Positions 35,515 through 45,371 of a stretch of 64,000 bases of DNA are shown piece after piece (positions within the stretch are counted from its first letter, which is position 1; each line of letters starts with the position of its first letter). The stretch is taken from the NCBI RefSeq assembly GCF_003003005.1, contig NZ_PVTR01000018.1, positions 1 to 64,000 of the forward strand, given 5' to 3'. The translations under genes and the position numbers were made by a program. The notes beneath the pieces were generated by a model. That model was not told the DNA's origin. It did no database searches and saw nothing but the letters and a program-made list of their open reading frames with translations. This DNA is from Mongoliibacter ruber (GTDB lineage Bacteria; Bacteroidota; Bacteroidia; Cytophagales; Cyclobacteriaceae).

Positions 35515-38500
35515 ATTTTTTCCAAGTACCTTTTGGGAATCGTAAAACAAAATACACTCCCTTTACCAGGTTCGGACTCTATCCACACATTTCCATCTAA
35601 TCCTTCTACAACTTTCTTCACTATTGCCAAGCCCATTCCCGTTCCTGTATAATTATCTTTGGCATGCAATCTTTGGAAGATAATGAATATTCTGTCAAAA
35701 TGTTCTTTTTCGATTCCAATTCCGTTATCAGTTACAGATACAACATATTCATTTTCATTTTCTTCGCATGATATATGAATCTCAGGTCGCCTATTTGGTT
35801 CGTAATATTTAAGGGCATTTTCAATCAGGTTTTTGAAAACCTGAAAAATAGGAGTGTGATGGTACCAAATTTCAGGAAGAGGATCAACCTTGATGATTGC
35901 CTTTTTTTCTTCCATACTTCTTTTTTGAAGTATCAGTACCTCATCCACTATATGATTGAGTGATATGTGGGTTTTATCCTCAGCATCTTTGCCTACTCTT
36001 GAGTATTCTAATAAGTCCAGAATGATATTTCTCATCCTAGAAGCACCGTCTACAGCAAAATGGATATACTTCTTGCCTTTTTCATCAATAATATCACCAT
36101 ACTTCTTCTCCAATTGATGCAAGAAACTGGTTACCATACGTAATGGTTCTTGAAGGTCATGTGATGCCACATAGGCAAACTGCTCTAGTTCTGCATTGGA
36201 AATGGCGAGCTCTTTAGCCCTTTTATCCAACACTTTGTTGAGGCTTTCGAGTGAACTTTCGTATTCTTTCAAATGAGTAATGTCGGTCATTGCACCAATT
36301 ACCCGCAACACTTTTCCTTCTTCATTTCTTATAAATTTTGCTCTGTCTATGACATAAGCAAAACTTCCATCTCCTCTTTCAAACCTGTATTCCTCAAACC
36401 AACTTACACTTGATTGATCTGACAAATAGGTGTTTACCTTGTTGATTACCCTTGATCTATCTTCTTCATGAATCCGTGACATTAGAAAATCAAAAGTAGG
36501 AATAAGTGTACTCAGGTCATATTTAAACAGGGACTCAAAGCCTTGAGACCAATACAGTTCGTTTTGTACCGCATCGTAATCCCAAATAGCATCATTGGTG
36601 GCCTCTGTTACATTCTCAAACCTTTCATTGGTCAGTTTGATCTGCTCTATAAATTCAAATTTTTCAAGTATCAGAGAAAGCAATCTTTGAACCCTGTCCA
36701 TGGCCTGCAGCTCAAAGTCGCTTGGAGATTTTTCTTCCTCATAATAGTTCGCAAATGTAGCCACTACCTCACCTTCAGAGTTAAAAATCGGCTGAGACCA
36801 GCAAGCTTTAAATCCATATTTTTGACCCAAATGACTAAAATTCTCCCAAAGGGGATCTGAGTTTACATTTGTTACAAACACCCTCTTCCTTAAAAATGCA
36901 GCCGTACCACATGTACCAGCCTTCTCCCCGATTGCAATCCCGTTGATTTCTTCAAAATAATCATCCGGCAAGGAAGGTGATGTCAATTTCCAAATTTTAT
37001 CTTCGCGCACCCTCATGACAGAAGATCTCATTCCCGGAAAAATATCCTCAAGCTTATTCAATTGGAGGTCAATGACTTCTTTTAGATCAACGTCTATTTG
37101 CATGGCAAATGCCATAACTTCCTTCTCCATCATTTCCAGTTGGTGGTAAAAGACCTCCTGATTGACATCCTGTATGGCGCCGACTACACGAACAGCTTTC
37201 CCATTTTTATCCCTGAGAATTACAGCCCTATTTTCAATAAAAATATATGACCCCGACCCATTTTTAAATCTATATTTTGATTCCCATCGGTTTTTTTCGG
37301 GATCTGAAAGCGTATGATTGAAAAATTGTAAAACACCCTCTCTATCCTCGGGATGAAACTGTTCATTGATATAATCATAGTTTTGATCCAAGTCCTTGAT
37401 TTCCAAACCAAAATCCCTACCAAAACCATCACCCAAAAACATCTCTTTTGTTACCGGGTTATAATCCCATATTGATTCAGAACTGGCTTGCATGACCAAT
37501 TCAAATCTTTCATTACTCTGTTGGAGTTCGTTTTCGAACTTGACCCTGTCAGTGATATCAGTACCCACACACTGAAGTTCGATAGGCACTCCATTTTCAT
37601 CAAAAATGGCCATAAAATCCCAAAGGGTCGAAATCACCCCTTCATCAATCGTTGGTTTATCAATTTCAACATTGAATACCACGCCAGGATTCATGACAGC
37701 TTTCATTCCTGTCTCCTCTACTTTTGCAAAATCTTTTTTCAGAACGGTAGCCCAGATTGACTTTCCCAAAAAATTACCATCCGGGTAAAGCCAAGAAAAC
37801 TGGTCAATGTATTTTTTGTTACAATATGTGTAGTTACCATCAAAATCTGTCCTGATCACAAAAAAACTGGAGGATTCATACATTCCCCTGAACCTGGCTT
37901 CACTTTTTTGGATGTCTTTGAAACTTTTCTCTAATGTAGATACATCCTTTGCTACGCTATAAATGATCCTTTCTTCCTCGTACCATTTTCCTGACCAATT
38001 TACTGTGACAATTTCGCCATTTTTGTGTCTATAGTGGTTTTGAAAATTGGTGACTTCTTCCCCTCCAATGATTTTTTCCGCTGTTGATATAGATATTTCA
38101 TGGTCTTCGGGAATTACCAGATCAAGGAATGACCTTCCAACAAGCTCCTCCGGTGCATATCCCCAGACATTCTTGGAAGCAGCACTGACACTTCTAAATA
38201 CACCATGTTCATCTAGGGTACAAATGACATCTAGAGATCTATCAAAAATATTCTTCAATGCTAATTCTCTCTTTTTTAAGGAGTCTAACATTTTCTTTTC
38301 AACTGAAATATCTTTGGCAGTGACAAAAGCACCTATGATTTCATTTTGTAAATTTTTGGCAGGTCTAAACTCTACTGAGAATACTATTGGATTGTTATTT
38401 TCATCCTTATAACTGAACTCGGTTTTTTTGCTTTTCCCTTCAAAAACTTTCCGATAAAGGATTCTAATTTCTTCTTTGTTTTCATCGGGAACAAAAGCCA

Positions 38501-39437
38501 ATATTGAAGCATCAATCTTGATTTCTTGTTTATAGTATTTTTTGAACAGGTAACTGAATTGGTCATTAAAAATCTTGACTGAATAATCAAGGTTAATCAG
38601 GATAAAAGCTTCATCTGTATTATTTATCAAGAGTCTGATATCTTCACTCAGCTCTTTTTCTTTGGTGATGTCAAACATTACACCTTTGATCAATTGTGGT
38701 TTGCCATATTCGCTGATGACAGTGACCTTATTTCGAAGCCAAATGTAATTCCCATCCTTAGACAACATTCTGAATTCAAGAATATGGTCCCTACAGGCAT
38801 TTGTTTCTTGACGAAGCAAGTTGATGGCAAATTGTCGGTCATCAGGGTGGATATGATTCTGCCAAAACTCATTTACATCAAGCCATTCCTCCGAAGTAAA
38901 ACCAAGGATGTCTTGACATTGAGGACTAACATAGGTGAAATCTAAAGTAGTTGGATCTGCCTCCCAGACTATCCCTTCTATGGAATTGACAAGTATTTCC
39001 ATATTTTCACTATAATCCTGAAAACTATCTTTTTCCACCGATCTAAGGATTTCCGGGGTCTGATGACAAATAGTGTGCGATAGATATTGCTTCCCTTCGT
39101 GTTCCACTAAAAATGTAAAACCTAACTTTAGGTTTTCAATATTTTTTAAATCATAATCGAAATAGTCAACATGAAATTCTTCACTGCCTTTTTCTACCGC
39201 TATTTTCCTGGAAACCTCTTCAAGTTTTCCATCAATAAAACTTTCGGGGAAATCCTTTCTCAAGTAAAGCTGAGGCAAATTAGATCCTAAGACATGTTCT
39301 GGTTCTATTTCAAAAAAAACCTGGAAAGCTTCGTTGCTGTATTCTATGGAAAACACTCCTTTTTCAAAGCAAATTATAGTTGACGGTGTCTTACTCCCTT
39401 CAAAAAAGGACTGAATTCCAGCTAGTTGGATAATCAT
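35511..39437 (-). CDS. Multi-PAS/GAF cytoplasmic histidine kinase
   Basis: A 1308-residue sensor kinase. The start at 39437 is preferred; the open frame reaches 39527, but the extra 30 residues do not resemble a PAS start. I count seven PAS regions (about 5-125, 145-260, 265-380, 390-505, 515-635, 645-765 and 935-1060) with one GAF domain (775-925, GEKAGTCGTAAFLRKRVFV). The phosphorylated residue is His1093 (VASHDLQEPLRM), and the ATPase domain ends with GTGMGLAIVKK. No membrane segments are seen. It overlaps the next kinase gene by 4 bases, so both are made from one transcript. The ligands of the PAS domains are not evident. Confidence 0.93.
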   Translation of the reverse strand: MIIQLAGIQSFFEGSKTPSTIICFEKGVFSIEYSNEAFQVFFEIEPEHVLGSNLPQLYLRKDFPESFIDGKLEEVSRKIAVEKGSEEFHVDYFDYDLKNIENLKLGFTFLVEHEGKQYLSHTICHQTPEILRSVEKDSFQDYSENMEILVNSIEGIVWEADPTTLDFTYVSPQCQDILGFTSEEWLDVNEFWQNHIHPDDRQFAINLLRQETNACRDHILEFRMLSKDGNYIWLRNKVTVISEYGKPQLIKGVMFDITKEKELSEDIRLLINNTDEAFILINLDYSVKIFNDQFSYLFKKYYKQEIKIDASILAFVPDENKEEIRILYRKVFEGKSKKTEFSYKDENNNPIVFSVEFRPAKNLQNEIIGAFVTAKDISVEKKMLDSLKKRELALKNIFDRSLDVICTLDEHGVFRSVSAASKNVWGYAPEELVGRSFLDLVIPEDHEISISTAEKIIGGEEVTNFQNHYRHKNGEIVTVNWSGKWYEEERIIYSVAKDVSTLEKSFKDIQKSEARFRGMYESSSFFVIRTDFDGNYTYCNKKYIDQFSWLYPDGNFLGKSIWATVLKKDFAKVEETGMKAVMNPGVVFNVEIDKPTIDEGVISTLWDFMAIFDENGVPIELQCVGTDITDRVKFENELQQSNERFELVMQASSESIWDYNPVTKEMFLGDGFGRDFGLEIKDLDQNYDYINEQFHPEDREGVLQFFNHTLSDPEKNRWESKYRFKNGSGSYIFIENRAVILRDKNGKAVRVVGAIQDVNQEVFYHQLEMMEKEVMAFAMQIDVDLKEVIDLQLNKLEDIFPGMRSSVMRVREDKIWKLTSPSLPDDYFEEINGIAIGEKAGTCGTAAFLRKRVFVTNVNSDPLWENFSHLGQKYGFKACWSQPIFNSEGEVVATFANYYEEEKSPSDFELQAMDRVQRLLSLILEKFEFIEQIKLTNERFENVTEATNDAIWDYDAVQNELYWSQGFESLFKYDLSTLIPTFDFLMSRIHEEDRSRVINKVNTYLSDQSSVSWFEEYRFERGDGSFAYVIDRAKFIRNEEGKVLRVIGAMTDITHLKEYESSLESLNKVLDKRAKELAISNAELEQFAYVASHDLQEPLRMVTSFLHQLEKKYGDIIDEKGKKYIHFAVDGASRMRNIILDLLEYSRVGKDAEDKTHISLNHIVDEVLILQKRSMEEKKAIIKVDPLPEIWYHHTPIFQVFKNLIENALKYYEPNRRPEIHISCEENENEYVVSVTDNGIGIEKEHFDRIFIIFQRLHAKDNYTGTGMGLAIVKKVVEGLDGNVWIESEPGKGSVFCFTIPKRYLEKI

Positions 39438-39774
39438 ATTACAGAGGTGATCATGGATGATACGACAGCGATAAATTTCTGCCCTTTCATTTTGGCATAA
39501 TGTAAAGAGATTTTTAAAAAAGTACAATCAAATATAATCTTGTTCGATAATTATAAGCGTATTACTTGGTTCAAAAAACGTATAGTGGAAATGACAAAAC
39601 CTGCATGGAAAAGGCAGGCTGACCAAAAACACCCACTAATTTTAAATCAAGTGATTCTTGGTAATCCTCAAAAATAATATGTTTCAAATTTTGCATTGAA
39701 AAAAGGAGAATGTTTACCACTCTCCTACTTTTTCCAATATATCCCTAAGTCTAAGGAATTTGATACATCCTCTA
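39438..39774. other. Intergenic region upstream of the multi-PAS kinase and downstream of tolC
   Basis: It holds the tolC terminator described below, a second weak hairpin (CCTGC/GCAGG, 39600-39618), and the presumed promoter of the multi-PAS kinase. No gene is seen. Confidence 0.5.
39699..39726 (-). terminator. Terminator of tolC
   Basis: On the minus strand AGGAGA and TCTCCT form a 6-bp stem around an 11-base loop and are followed by six T residues. It lies about 50 bases past the tolC stop. Confidence 0.7.
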
Positions 39775-41112
39775 TCACAAAGAATCTACTTCTAAAATAC
39801 CCAAAGCATATTGCATGATGATTTCTTGGAAATAGAGTGTGTATTGGGCTTGGGCATAATCTGACTGGGCAGTGACCAATTGTTGGTTGGCCTGTGCCAA
39901 ATCCACAAAATTCGAGACCCCCAACCTGAACCTTTCCGAGATGGCTTTTTGGGCTTCGACAGCCGCTTTCAATTGCACTTGAGTAGCTTCTTCTCTTCTG
40001 ACGGCAACCCTAAAATTTTCATAGCCCAATTTTACTTCTTGTGCGATTTGTCTTTCCAACGCTTGTTTTCTGAGGTTTTGGTTTCTCAATTCAACCTTAC
40101 TTCTTGTCACTTCAGTTCTATTATCAAAATTGGTGAAAACAGGAATATTCAACCTTAATCCAAAAGACCTTTGCGGGTAAATGGTGAAAAACTGTTCCCT
40201 AAATGGTCTTTGGTCGAAGGATGTAGAAAACGTGCTGTAATTGAAGAAAGCGTTCAATTGCGGATATAGCATGGACCTTGAAACAGCTAGCATTTTCCGA
40301 TTACCCTCTTCCAAAGATTGTTGTTGAAGAAGGTCTTTACGATTGACGAAAGCTAGATCGTAGAGCTCTGGATAAGTCAAGGCCAACAATTCGCTTCTAA
40401 AGTCTTCGATATCCACTGACACTGGTTGGGGCAGTGTATTGTTATCCAATTGGAGCGTCTCTGCCAATGTCCAAAGGTCCGTTTCCCATTGAATCCTTGC
40501 GTCCAAAGCGACAGTTTCCAATCGGGCTACCTCAGACTGTTGGTTGTACAGATCGGCCAAGGTTCTCAACCCAGCATCTACAAACCCATCTATTTGTTCC
40601 AATTGTTTCTTCTGATTTTCAAGATTTTCCAAGGCGATATTATACAATTGTTCATCCAACAAGACCTGCAGGTATTGCTGTGCAACATTGAACATCACTT
40701 CTTCCTTGGCTCTTTGGATTTCATTTTTACCAGCTTCTTCAAAATGCTTAGAGGCCAAGGTTTGGTTGATTCTCCTAGTACCATTAAAAATAGGCATACT
40801 GACATCTATATTACCTGTAACATAATCCTGGATTTCATTGGACACAATCAATTCACCTTCGACTTGCTGAAATTGCTGACCAATATTTCTACCTCCGTTG
40901 CTCCCCATCACAACACGTGGCAAGTGAGAAAGCTTGGCATTGAGCTTTTCAGCCCGCAAGACTTCTTGTTGATTGTTCAGTATTTGAAAGTTGAGGTTTT
41001 GGTTGACACCTATCCTAACGGCTTCTTCAAATGTCAAGGGTATGGTATCTTGAGCTTGAATACCAAATATTGCAGCAAATAGTGCTATTCCACTTATGAG
41101 TAGTTTTTTCAT
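39775..41112 (-). CDS. TolC-family outer-membrane efflux protein
   Basis: A 445-residue outer-membrane channel subunit. Signal peptide to about residue 21 (GIQAQ), then two repeated halves rich in long helices, as in all TolC proteins; for example LTFEEAVRIGVNQNL opens the first half and ERFRLGVSNFVDLAQANQQL lies in the second. Three such chains build a trans-periplasmic tunnel. The start at 41112 leaves one base after the ATPase stop, so the two genes are co-translated. No periplasmic adaptor (HlyD/MacA) gene lies beside it, which is unusual for an export operon of this kind. Confidence 0.93.
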   Translation of the reverse strand: MKKLLISGIALFAAIFGIQAQDTIPLTFEEAVRIGVNQNLNFQILNNQQEVLRAEKLNAKLSHLPRVVMGSNGGRNIGQQFQQVEGELIVSNEIQDYVTGNIDVSMPIFNGTRRINQTLASKHFEEAGKNEIQRAKEEVMFNVAQQYLQVLLDEQLYNIALENLENQKKQLEQIDGFVDAGLRTLADLYNQQSEVARLETVALDARIQWETDLWTLAETLQLDNNTLPQPVSVDIEDFRSELLALTYPELYDLAFVNRKDLLQQQSLEEGNRKMLAVSRSMLYPQLNAFFNYSTFSTSFDQRPFREQFFTIYPQRSFGLRLNIPVFTNFDNRTEVTRSKVELRNQNLRKQALERQIAQEVKLGYENFRVAVRREEATQVQLKAAVEAQKAISERFRLGVSNFVDLAQANQQLVTAQSDYAQAQYTLYFQEIIMQYALGILEVDSL

Positions 41113-41113
41113 T

Positions 41114-41794
41114 TCAAATGGTAATGTCTTGGTCAATTTTACCGTCCAGCATTTCGATCAGACGAGTTCCGTAGTCAGCATTTTCTCTGGCATGAGTGGC
41201 TTGGATGATGGTGGTTCCTTCCTGATTCAATTCCTTAAAAACCTCCATGATCTCCTTTGCTTGGGTAGAATGTAGGTTGCCAGTGGGTTCATCTGCCAAA
41301 AGCACTCTTGGTTTCCCTGCTATTGCCCTTGCGATACCCACCAGTTGTTGTTGCCCGCCGGAAAGTTGCTCTGGAAAAAGGTCCTTCTTTGCGACCATAT
41401 TAAACCTATCCAAAAGGTCTGCAATAATGCTTTTCCTTTCCGAAGAAGATACATTTCTATAAAGGAGAGGTGTCTCTATATTTTCATAAACAGTCAATTC
41501 ATCTATCAGATGATAGGCCTGAAAAATATAACCAAACTCAGATTTGTGAAGGGCATTTCTCTCACGATCCTTCATGGAAGCAATAGACTTGCCATCAAAA
41601 GAATATTGTCCTTCATAGTCTTCGTCCAAAAGGCCAATAATATTGAGCAAAGTGGATTTACCCACACCGGATGGCCCCATCAAGGTGATGAATTCCCCCT
41701 GTTCAATGTCAAGCCCAATGCCTTTGAGTATAAAAGTTCTCTGAAATCTGGATTCGATGAATTTATCGAGGTTGGTAAGCTTTATCATAGTCAT
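41114..41794 (-). CDS. ABC transporter ATP-binding protein, LolD/MacB type
   Basis: A 226-residue ATPase. The start at 41794 (or 41788) is chosen because the longer open frame to 41932 runs through the terminator of the SDR gene. Walker A is GPSGVGKST (40-48), the Q-loop is FQAYHLIDELTVYENIE, the signature is LSGGQQQ (144-150) and Walker B is VLLADEPTG (164-172). The HLIDELTVYENIE segment is the hallmark of the LolD/MacB/FtsE group that drives FtsX-type permeases. It has no permease of its own in its operon, so it may serve the five FtsX-type permeases encoded upstream. Confidence 0.94.
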   Translation of the reverse strand: MTMIKLTNLDKFIESRFQRTFILKGIGLDIEQGEFITLMGPSGVGKSTLLNIIGLLDEDYEGQYSFDGKSIASMKDRERNALHKSEFGYIFQAYHLIDELTVYENIETPLLYRNVSSSERKSIIADLLDRFNMVAKKDLFPEQLSGGQQQLVGIARAIAGKPRVLLADEPTGNLHSTQAKEIMEVFKELNQEGTTIIQATHARENADYGTRLIEMLDGKIDQDITI

Positions 41795-41838
41795 TTTGGT
41801 TTTTGAACCTTCAAATAGGTTTCCCAAACTTATGCCAT

Positions 41839-41873
41839 AAAAAAAAGCCCTGATTCTTAGCGAATAGGGCTTT
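41839..41873 (-). terminator. Terminator of the SDR gene
   Basis: An 8-bp stem AAAGCCCT/AGGGCTTT around a 14-base loop is followed on the minus strand by a run of T. It lies between the SDR stop and the ATPase start. Confidence 0.85.
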
Positions 41874-41910
41874 AATTGTGTTTTGCACGGTTGAAATGGC
41901 GTACAACTTT

Positions 41911-41924
41911 GTCCGCATGCGGAC
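41911..41924. repeat. GTCCGC-type palindrome
   Basis: GTCCGCATGCGGAC is a perfect 14-base palindrome between the SDR stop and its terminator. Related words with the same GTCCG/CGGAC arms lie at 48504-48517 and 59441-59456, all in gaps of this gene cluster. Confidence 0.55.
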
Positions 41925-41928
41925 GATA

Positions 41929-42642
41929 TCAACCAGGCATACTTGGTCGGACTTCAATTTTGCTAGGTAAAGTCCTTGGATTCATATGCATCAAGTCTAC
42001 TACCATTTGGCCTAGGTCTTCAATCTGTATTTTCCAAGCATCTTCCTTATTAGGTACATGGTCATTGAAATAAGTAGCTACAGAACCTGGCATGATGGTC
42101 GTGCACCTAATTCCCTCATTTCTCAAATCCAACATTGCTGCTTGGGTAAAACCTGTCAATCCAAATTTACTTGCATTGTAGGCTGAGCCCTTTGCGAAGA
42201 AGTTGGTTCCTGCCAAGCTGGAAATTGTGATGAAATAACCTTTAGACTTTCTCAATGCCTCCAATCCGGCTTTTAAGGTATAAAATACACCTGTCAAATT
42301 GGTATCTATGGTCTCTTGCCATTGCTCAATCGTAATGTCTTGGATAGATGCGAAATGTCCAATCCCGGCATTGGCAACCAAGAGGTCTATCTGCCCCCAT
42401 TTTTCGACAAATAGTTGAATCGCTTTTTGTTGGGATTCAAAATCCCTCACATCTGCAACTATCCCAAATGCCGCCCCTTTACCTAATTGATTAAGACTTC
42501 GAACTGCCTTATCTACAGCATCCTGTGAACGGCTGGTGATTGCCACTTTCATACCCTGAGTCACCAAGGCCTCTGCGATACCATATCCGATTCCTTTACT
42601 TCCACCTGTGATAAAAGCTGTTTTGTTTTCTAAGTTTTGCAT
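41929..42642 (-). CDS. Short-chain dehydrogenase/reductase (SDR)
   Basis: A 237-residue classical SDR. The cofactor motif is TGGSKGIG (12-19), followed by NAG (91-93), and the catalytic set is Asn115, Ser142, Tyr155 and Lys159 (YNASK). The SRS after the second strand suggests NADPH use. The substrate cannot be told from the sequence; it reads like a 3-oxoacyl-ACP-reductase-like general SDR. It has its own terminator, so it is not part of the ATPase-tolC unit, although all lie on one strand. Confidence 0.92.
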   Translation of the reverse strand: MQNLENKTAFITGGSKGIGYGIAEALVTQGMKVAITSRSQDAVDKAVRSLNQLGKGAAFGIVADVRDFESQQKAIQLFVEKWGQIDLLVANAGIGHFASIQDITIEQWQETIDTNLTGVFYTLKAGLEALRKSKGYFITISSLAGTNFFAKGSAYNASKFGLTGFTQAAMLDLRNEGIRCTTIMPGSVATYFNDHVPNKEDAWKIQIEDLGQMVVDLMHMNPRTLPSKIEVRPSMPG

Positions 42643-42887
42643 GGTTTTTTTATTTTTAAAAATTAGACTCTCTAAATAGAACCGAGGCTTTATGCAAGAG
42701 GTTCAGGAAAAGTCGAGTTCTTTAAAATAGAATACTCATACTACATGATTTAATCATTAGCTCATTTCTCATGTCTAAAATGGTTCAAAGTTTAAATATG
42801 TTGTCAAAAGTTACCCCGGAATATTCTAAACCCAATTAGGAATATGACCAATTGCGCGTCATAATCCTGAATACCGGACAGGAAGCA

Positions 42888-42908
42888 CGTAAATCGTCGC
42901 TCGTAAAT
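42888..42908. repeat. CGTAAATCGTC-type short repeat, copy 1
   Basis: The word CGTAAATCGTC followed two bases later by TCGTAAAT occurs here and again at 45781-45801. Internally it repeats with a 14-base spacing (twice 7). Both copies lie in gaps next to the permease gene at 42915-45371. Confidence 0.55.
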
Positions 42909-42914
42909 CTTCTT

Positions 42915-45371
42915 TCACTCCCCCTTTAAAGAATCAACTGGATTGGTAGATGCTGCCCTGAGTGACTGAACCCCCATCACTGACCATGCTATCAGCATTA
43001 CTACAGATATCGCAAACAGGAATGTTCCCCAACCCAATTGAATCCTATACTGATAATCTTCTAACCATTTGCTCATTGCCCACCAAGCCAAAGGTGCAGC
43101 TATTACAAATGCTATCAATACCAACTTCGTAAACTCCTTAGACAATAGAAGTACAAGTGAACTGACAGAGGCTCCTAAGGCTTTTCTGATGCCTATTTCT
43201 TTTCTACGCTGCTCTGCAGTGAACGCTGTCAAAGCAAACAAGCCCATGCAGGCAATAAAAATGGCAAAACCGGTAAATGCAGCAAACACCTTCCCTATCC
43301 TTGTTTCTGATGCATACATGTAGGTAAACCTCTCATCCAAAAATTCATAGGTAAAAGGTTGTCCTGGCGCCAGTTCTTTCCATTTGTTCTCCAACAATTG
43401 CAAAACTTCCTGCACGTCTTGGGCCTTAAATCTAAATGAAGCAATACCTGTTGGATTAGGATCTATATACATCAAAACTGCCCCAATATTTTCTTTGAGG
43501 GATTCAAAATGAAAGTTTTCAACCACTCCTATGACAGTCTTGGCATCTAAGTTTTCTGTATTCAAACCAGAAACATTGTCTCCCGAAAAGGTTGAGATTT
43601 TCTGACCAATAGGGTCACCTTCAAAATTAAAGTTGCGTAATGCCGATTCATTTATGATCACTGCAGATGAATCAGATGGGAAATCCAAGGAAAAATCTCT
43701 TCCCTGTACTACCTTCATTCCCAAGGTATTGACATAATCAAAATCCACCTTCCAATTCTGGATGGAAACCATATTTTCCTGATCTTGTATATCCCGACCC
43801 ATCACCCACCATGGATTATCCGACCTATTGGTTCCCGACACGGGCAAAAACCCACTCAATGTCCCCTTTTCAATCAATGAACTACCCAAGACTTCTTGCT
43901 TAAATGTCTGCTTTTGACTTCCCAAAGCGTATAGGTCATGTACCATGATAACCTGGTCTTTGTTGAAACCTAAGTTTTTATTTTGAATGAAATTCATTTG
44001 GGAAAAAAGTACTATGGTGCAAAAAATCAATATGATGGAAATAGAAAACTGAAACACCACCAATGAACTTCTTACTGCACTACTTTTCATTCCATTTGAA
44101 ACATCTCCCTTCAGTACTTTGGCAGGTTTAAATCCAGAAAGAAAAAGTGATGGATATATACCCGCAATCAAACCTACAGAAACAGCGCCTAACATTAAGC
44201 CGACATAAAACCCAATTTCACCAATCGGCAAAATCAAATTTCTACCTGCCAAATCATTGAAAAATGGCAGTAAAAGAGAGGCTATAAAAATCGCTAAAAC
44301 AAAAGAAATAAAACTCATTAAAAAAGTCTCAGCCATGAATTGGAAAATCAGCTCTCCCCTACCTGAGCCCATGCTTTTACGGACCCCAACCTCTTTTGCA
44401 CGATTGGAAGATTTGGCCGTAGCCAAATTCATAAAGTTGATACAAGCAATCAACAAAATAAAAACTGCAATGGCTACAAACATATAAATGTAGGTGCTTG
44501 AAAAATTAGCTTTAAACTCACCCATCAAATCACTGTGCAAATGGATATCCAACAAAGGCTGAAGAAAGTATTCAACTTTATTGCCGCTTGCGATAAACTG
44601 CTCTAGGGTAAAGTCTTCTCCAAGCACCTGTTTCAACACTGGTATCAAATGCTTTTGAGTCATCGCAGTGATTTTTTGCTCTAATTCCTTTTGATCAGTT
44701 CCAGGATTTACGAGCATGTATGTTTGGAAATTATTACCAAGCCAAAGCGGAGATTTGGCTTCATCCAAGCCTTCCGCTGACAACAACACTTGGAAATTAA
44801 AATGGGTGTTATCCGGAATATCCTCATACACTCCTGTAATCTTATAGTCAGAAGCATTGTCCAAGATCAAAGATTGACCCACTGCATTTTCTCCTTTGAA
44901 AAACTTATCTGCCATTGTTTGACTAATGAGCATTGTATTTGGTTCATCCAATGCCCCCCTCTTACTGCCTTGCACCAAAGGGATATCAAAGACCTCCAAA
45001 AATTTCTTACCTGCAAATATTATATTGGTTTCTTTGATATTGTCATCGTACCTCTTGATCAAAAAAGAACCTTGATTTCTGAAATGAACAGCGGCCTCCA
45101 CCTCGGGAATTTCCTCCATCAATGCCTCTGCCATTGGAGCCGGTGCAAATGTCATTTTATAGGCATTGCCTCCAAAGACAATATCTGAAGCGACCCGATA
45201 GATCCTATCGGAATTGGTAAAATGCTTGTCATAGGAAAGCTCATTACGGACAAAAAGAGTAATGATCAAACAAAGGGCAATCCCCAATGACAATCCAAGG
45301 ACATTGATGATGGAGATGCTTTTAGTCTTCCAAAAGCTTCTTAGAGCGATTTTTAGGATGTTTTTTAGCAT
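42915..45371 (-). CDS. Double FtsX/MacB-type ABC permease 5 (nearest the ATPase)
   Basis: An 818-residue inner-membrane protein when started at 45371; the 20 extra residues upstream are not membrane-like. It has one N-terminal helix (about 20-41), a periplasmic MacB core domain, three helices with the FtsX motif MNLATAKSSNRAKEVGVRKS, a further helix near 430, a second periplasmic domain and a final FtsX triplet with RRKEIGIRKALGAS. It is thus two MacB-like halves fused in one chain and contains no ATPase domain. It is the closest permease to the ATPase-tolC genes, though the SDR gene lies between. Likely roles are peptide or lipid export or envelope signalling; the substrate is unknown. Confidence 0.92.
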   Translation of the reverse strand: MLKNILKIALRSFWKTKSISIINVLGLSLGIALCLIITLFVRNELSYDKHFTNSDRIYRVASDIVFGGNAYKMTFAPAPMAEALMEEIPEVEAAVHFRNQGSFLIKRYDDNIKETNIIFAGKKFLEVFDIPLVQGSKRGALDEPNTMLISQTMADKFFKGENAVGQSLILDNASDYKITGVYEDIPDNTHFNFQVLLSAEGLDEAKSPLWLGNNFQTYMLVNPGTDQKELEQKITAMTQKHLIPVLKQVLGEDFTLEQFIASGNKVEYFLQPLLDIHLHSDLMGEFKANFSSTYIYMFVAIAVFILLIACINFMNLATAKSSNRAKEVGVRKSMGSGRGELIFQFMAETFLMSFISFVLAIFIASLLLPFFNDLAGRNLILPIGEIGFYVGLMLGAVSVGLIAGIYPSLFLSGFKPAKVLKGDVSNGMKSSAVRSSLVVFQFSISIILIFCTIVLFSQMNFIQNKNLGFNKDQVIMVHDLYALGSQKQTFKQEVLGSSLIEKGTLSGFLPVSGTNRSDNPWWVMGRDIQDQENMVSIQNWKVDFDYVNTLGMKVVQGRDFSLDFPSDSSAVIINESALRNFNFEGDPIGQKISTFSGDNVSGLNTENLDAKTVIGVVENFHFESLKENIGAVLMYIDPNPTGIASFRFKAQDVQEVLQLLENKWKELAPGQPFTYEFLDERFTYMYASETRIGKVFAAFTGFAIFIACMGLFALTAFTAEQRRKEIGIRKALGASVSSLVLLLSKEFTKLVLIAFVIAAPLAWWAMSKWLEDYQYRIQLGWGTFLFAISVVMLIAWSVMGVQSLRAASTNPVDSLKGE

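Noticed and set aside
40426-41082. 218-codon plus-strand open frame opposite tolC
   Set aside because: It is a shadow of the tolC coding region, with composition typical of an antisense frame and no family resemblance.
41795-41932. N-terminal extension of the ABC ATPase
   Set aside because: This stretch holds the SDR terminator and does not resemble an ATPase; the normal start is at 41794 or 41788.
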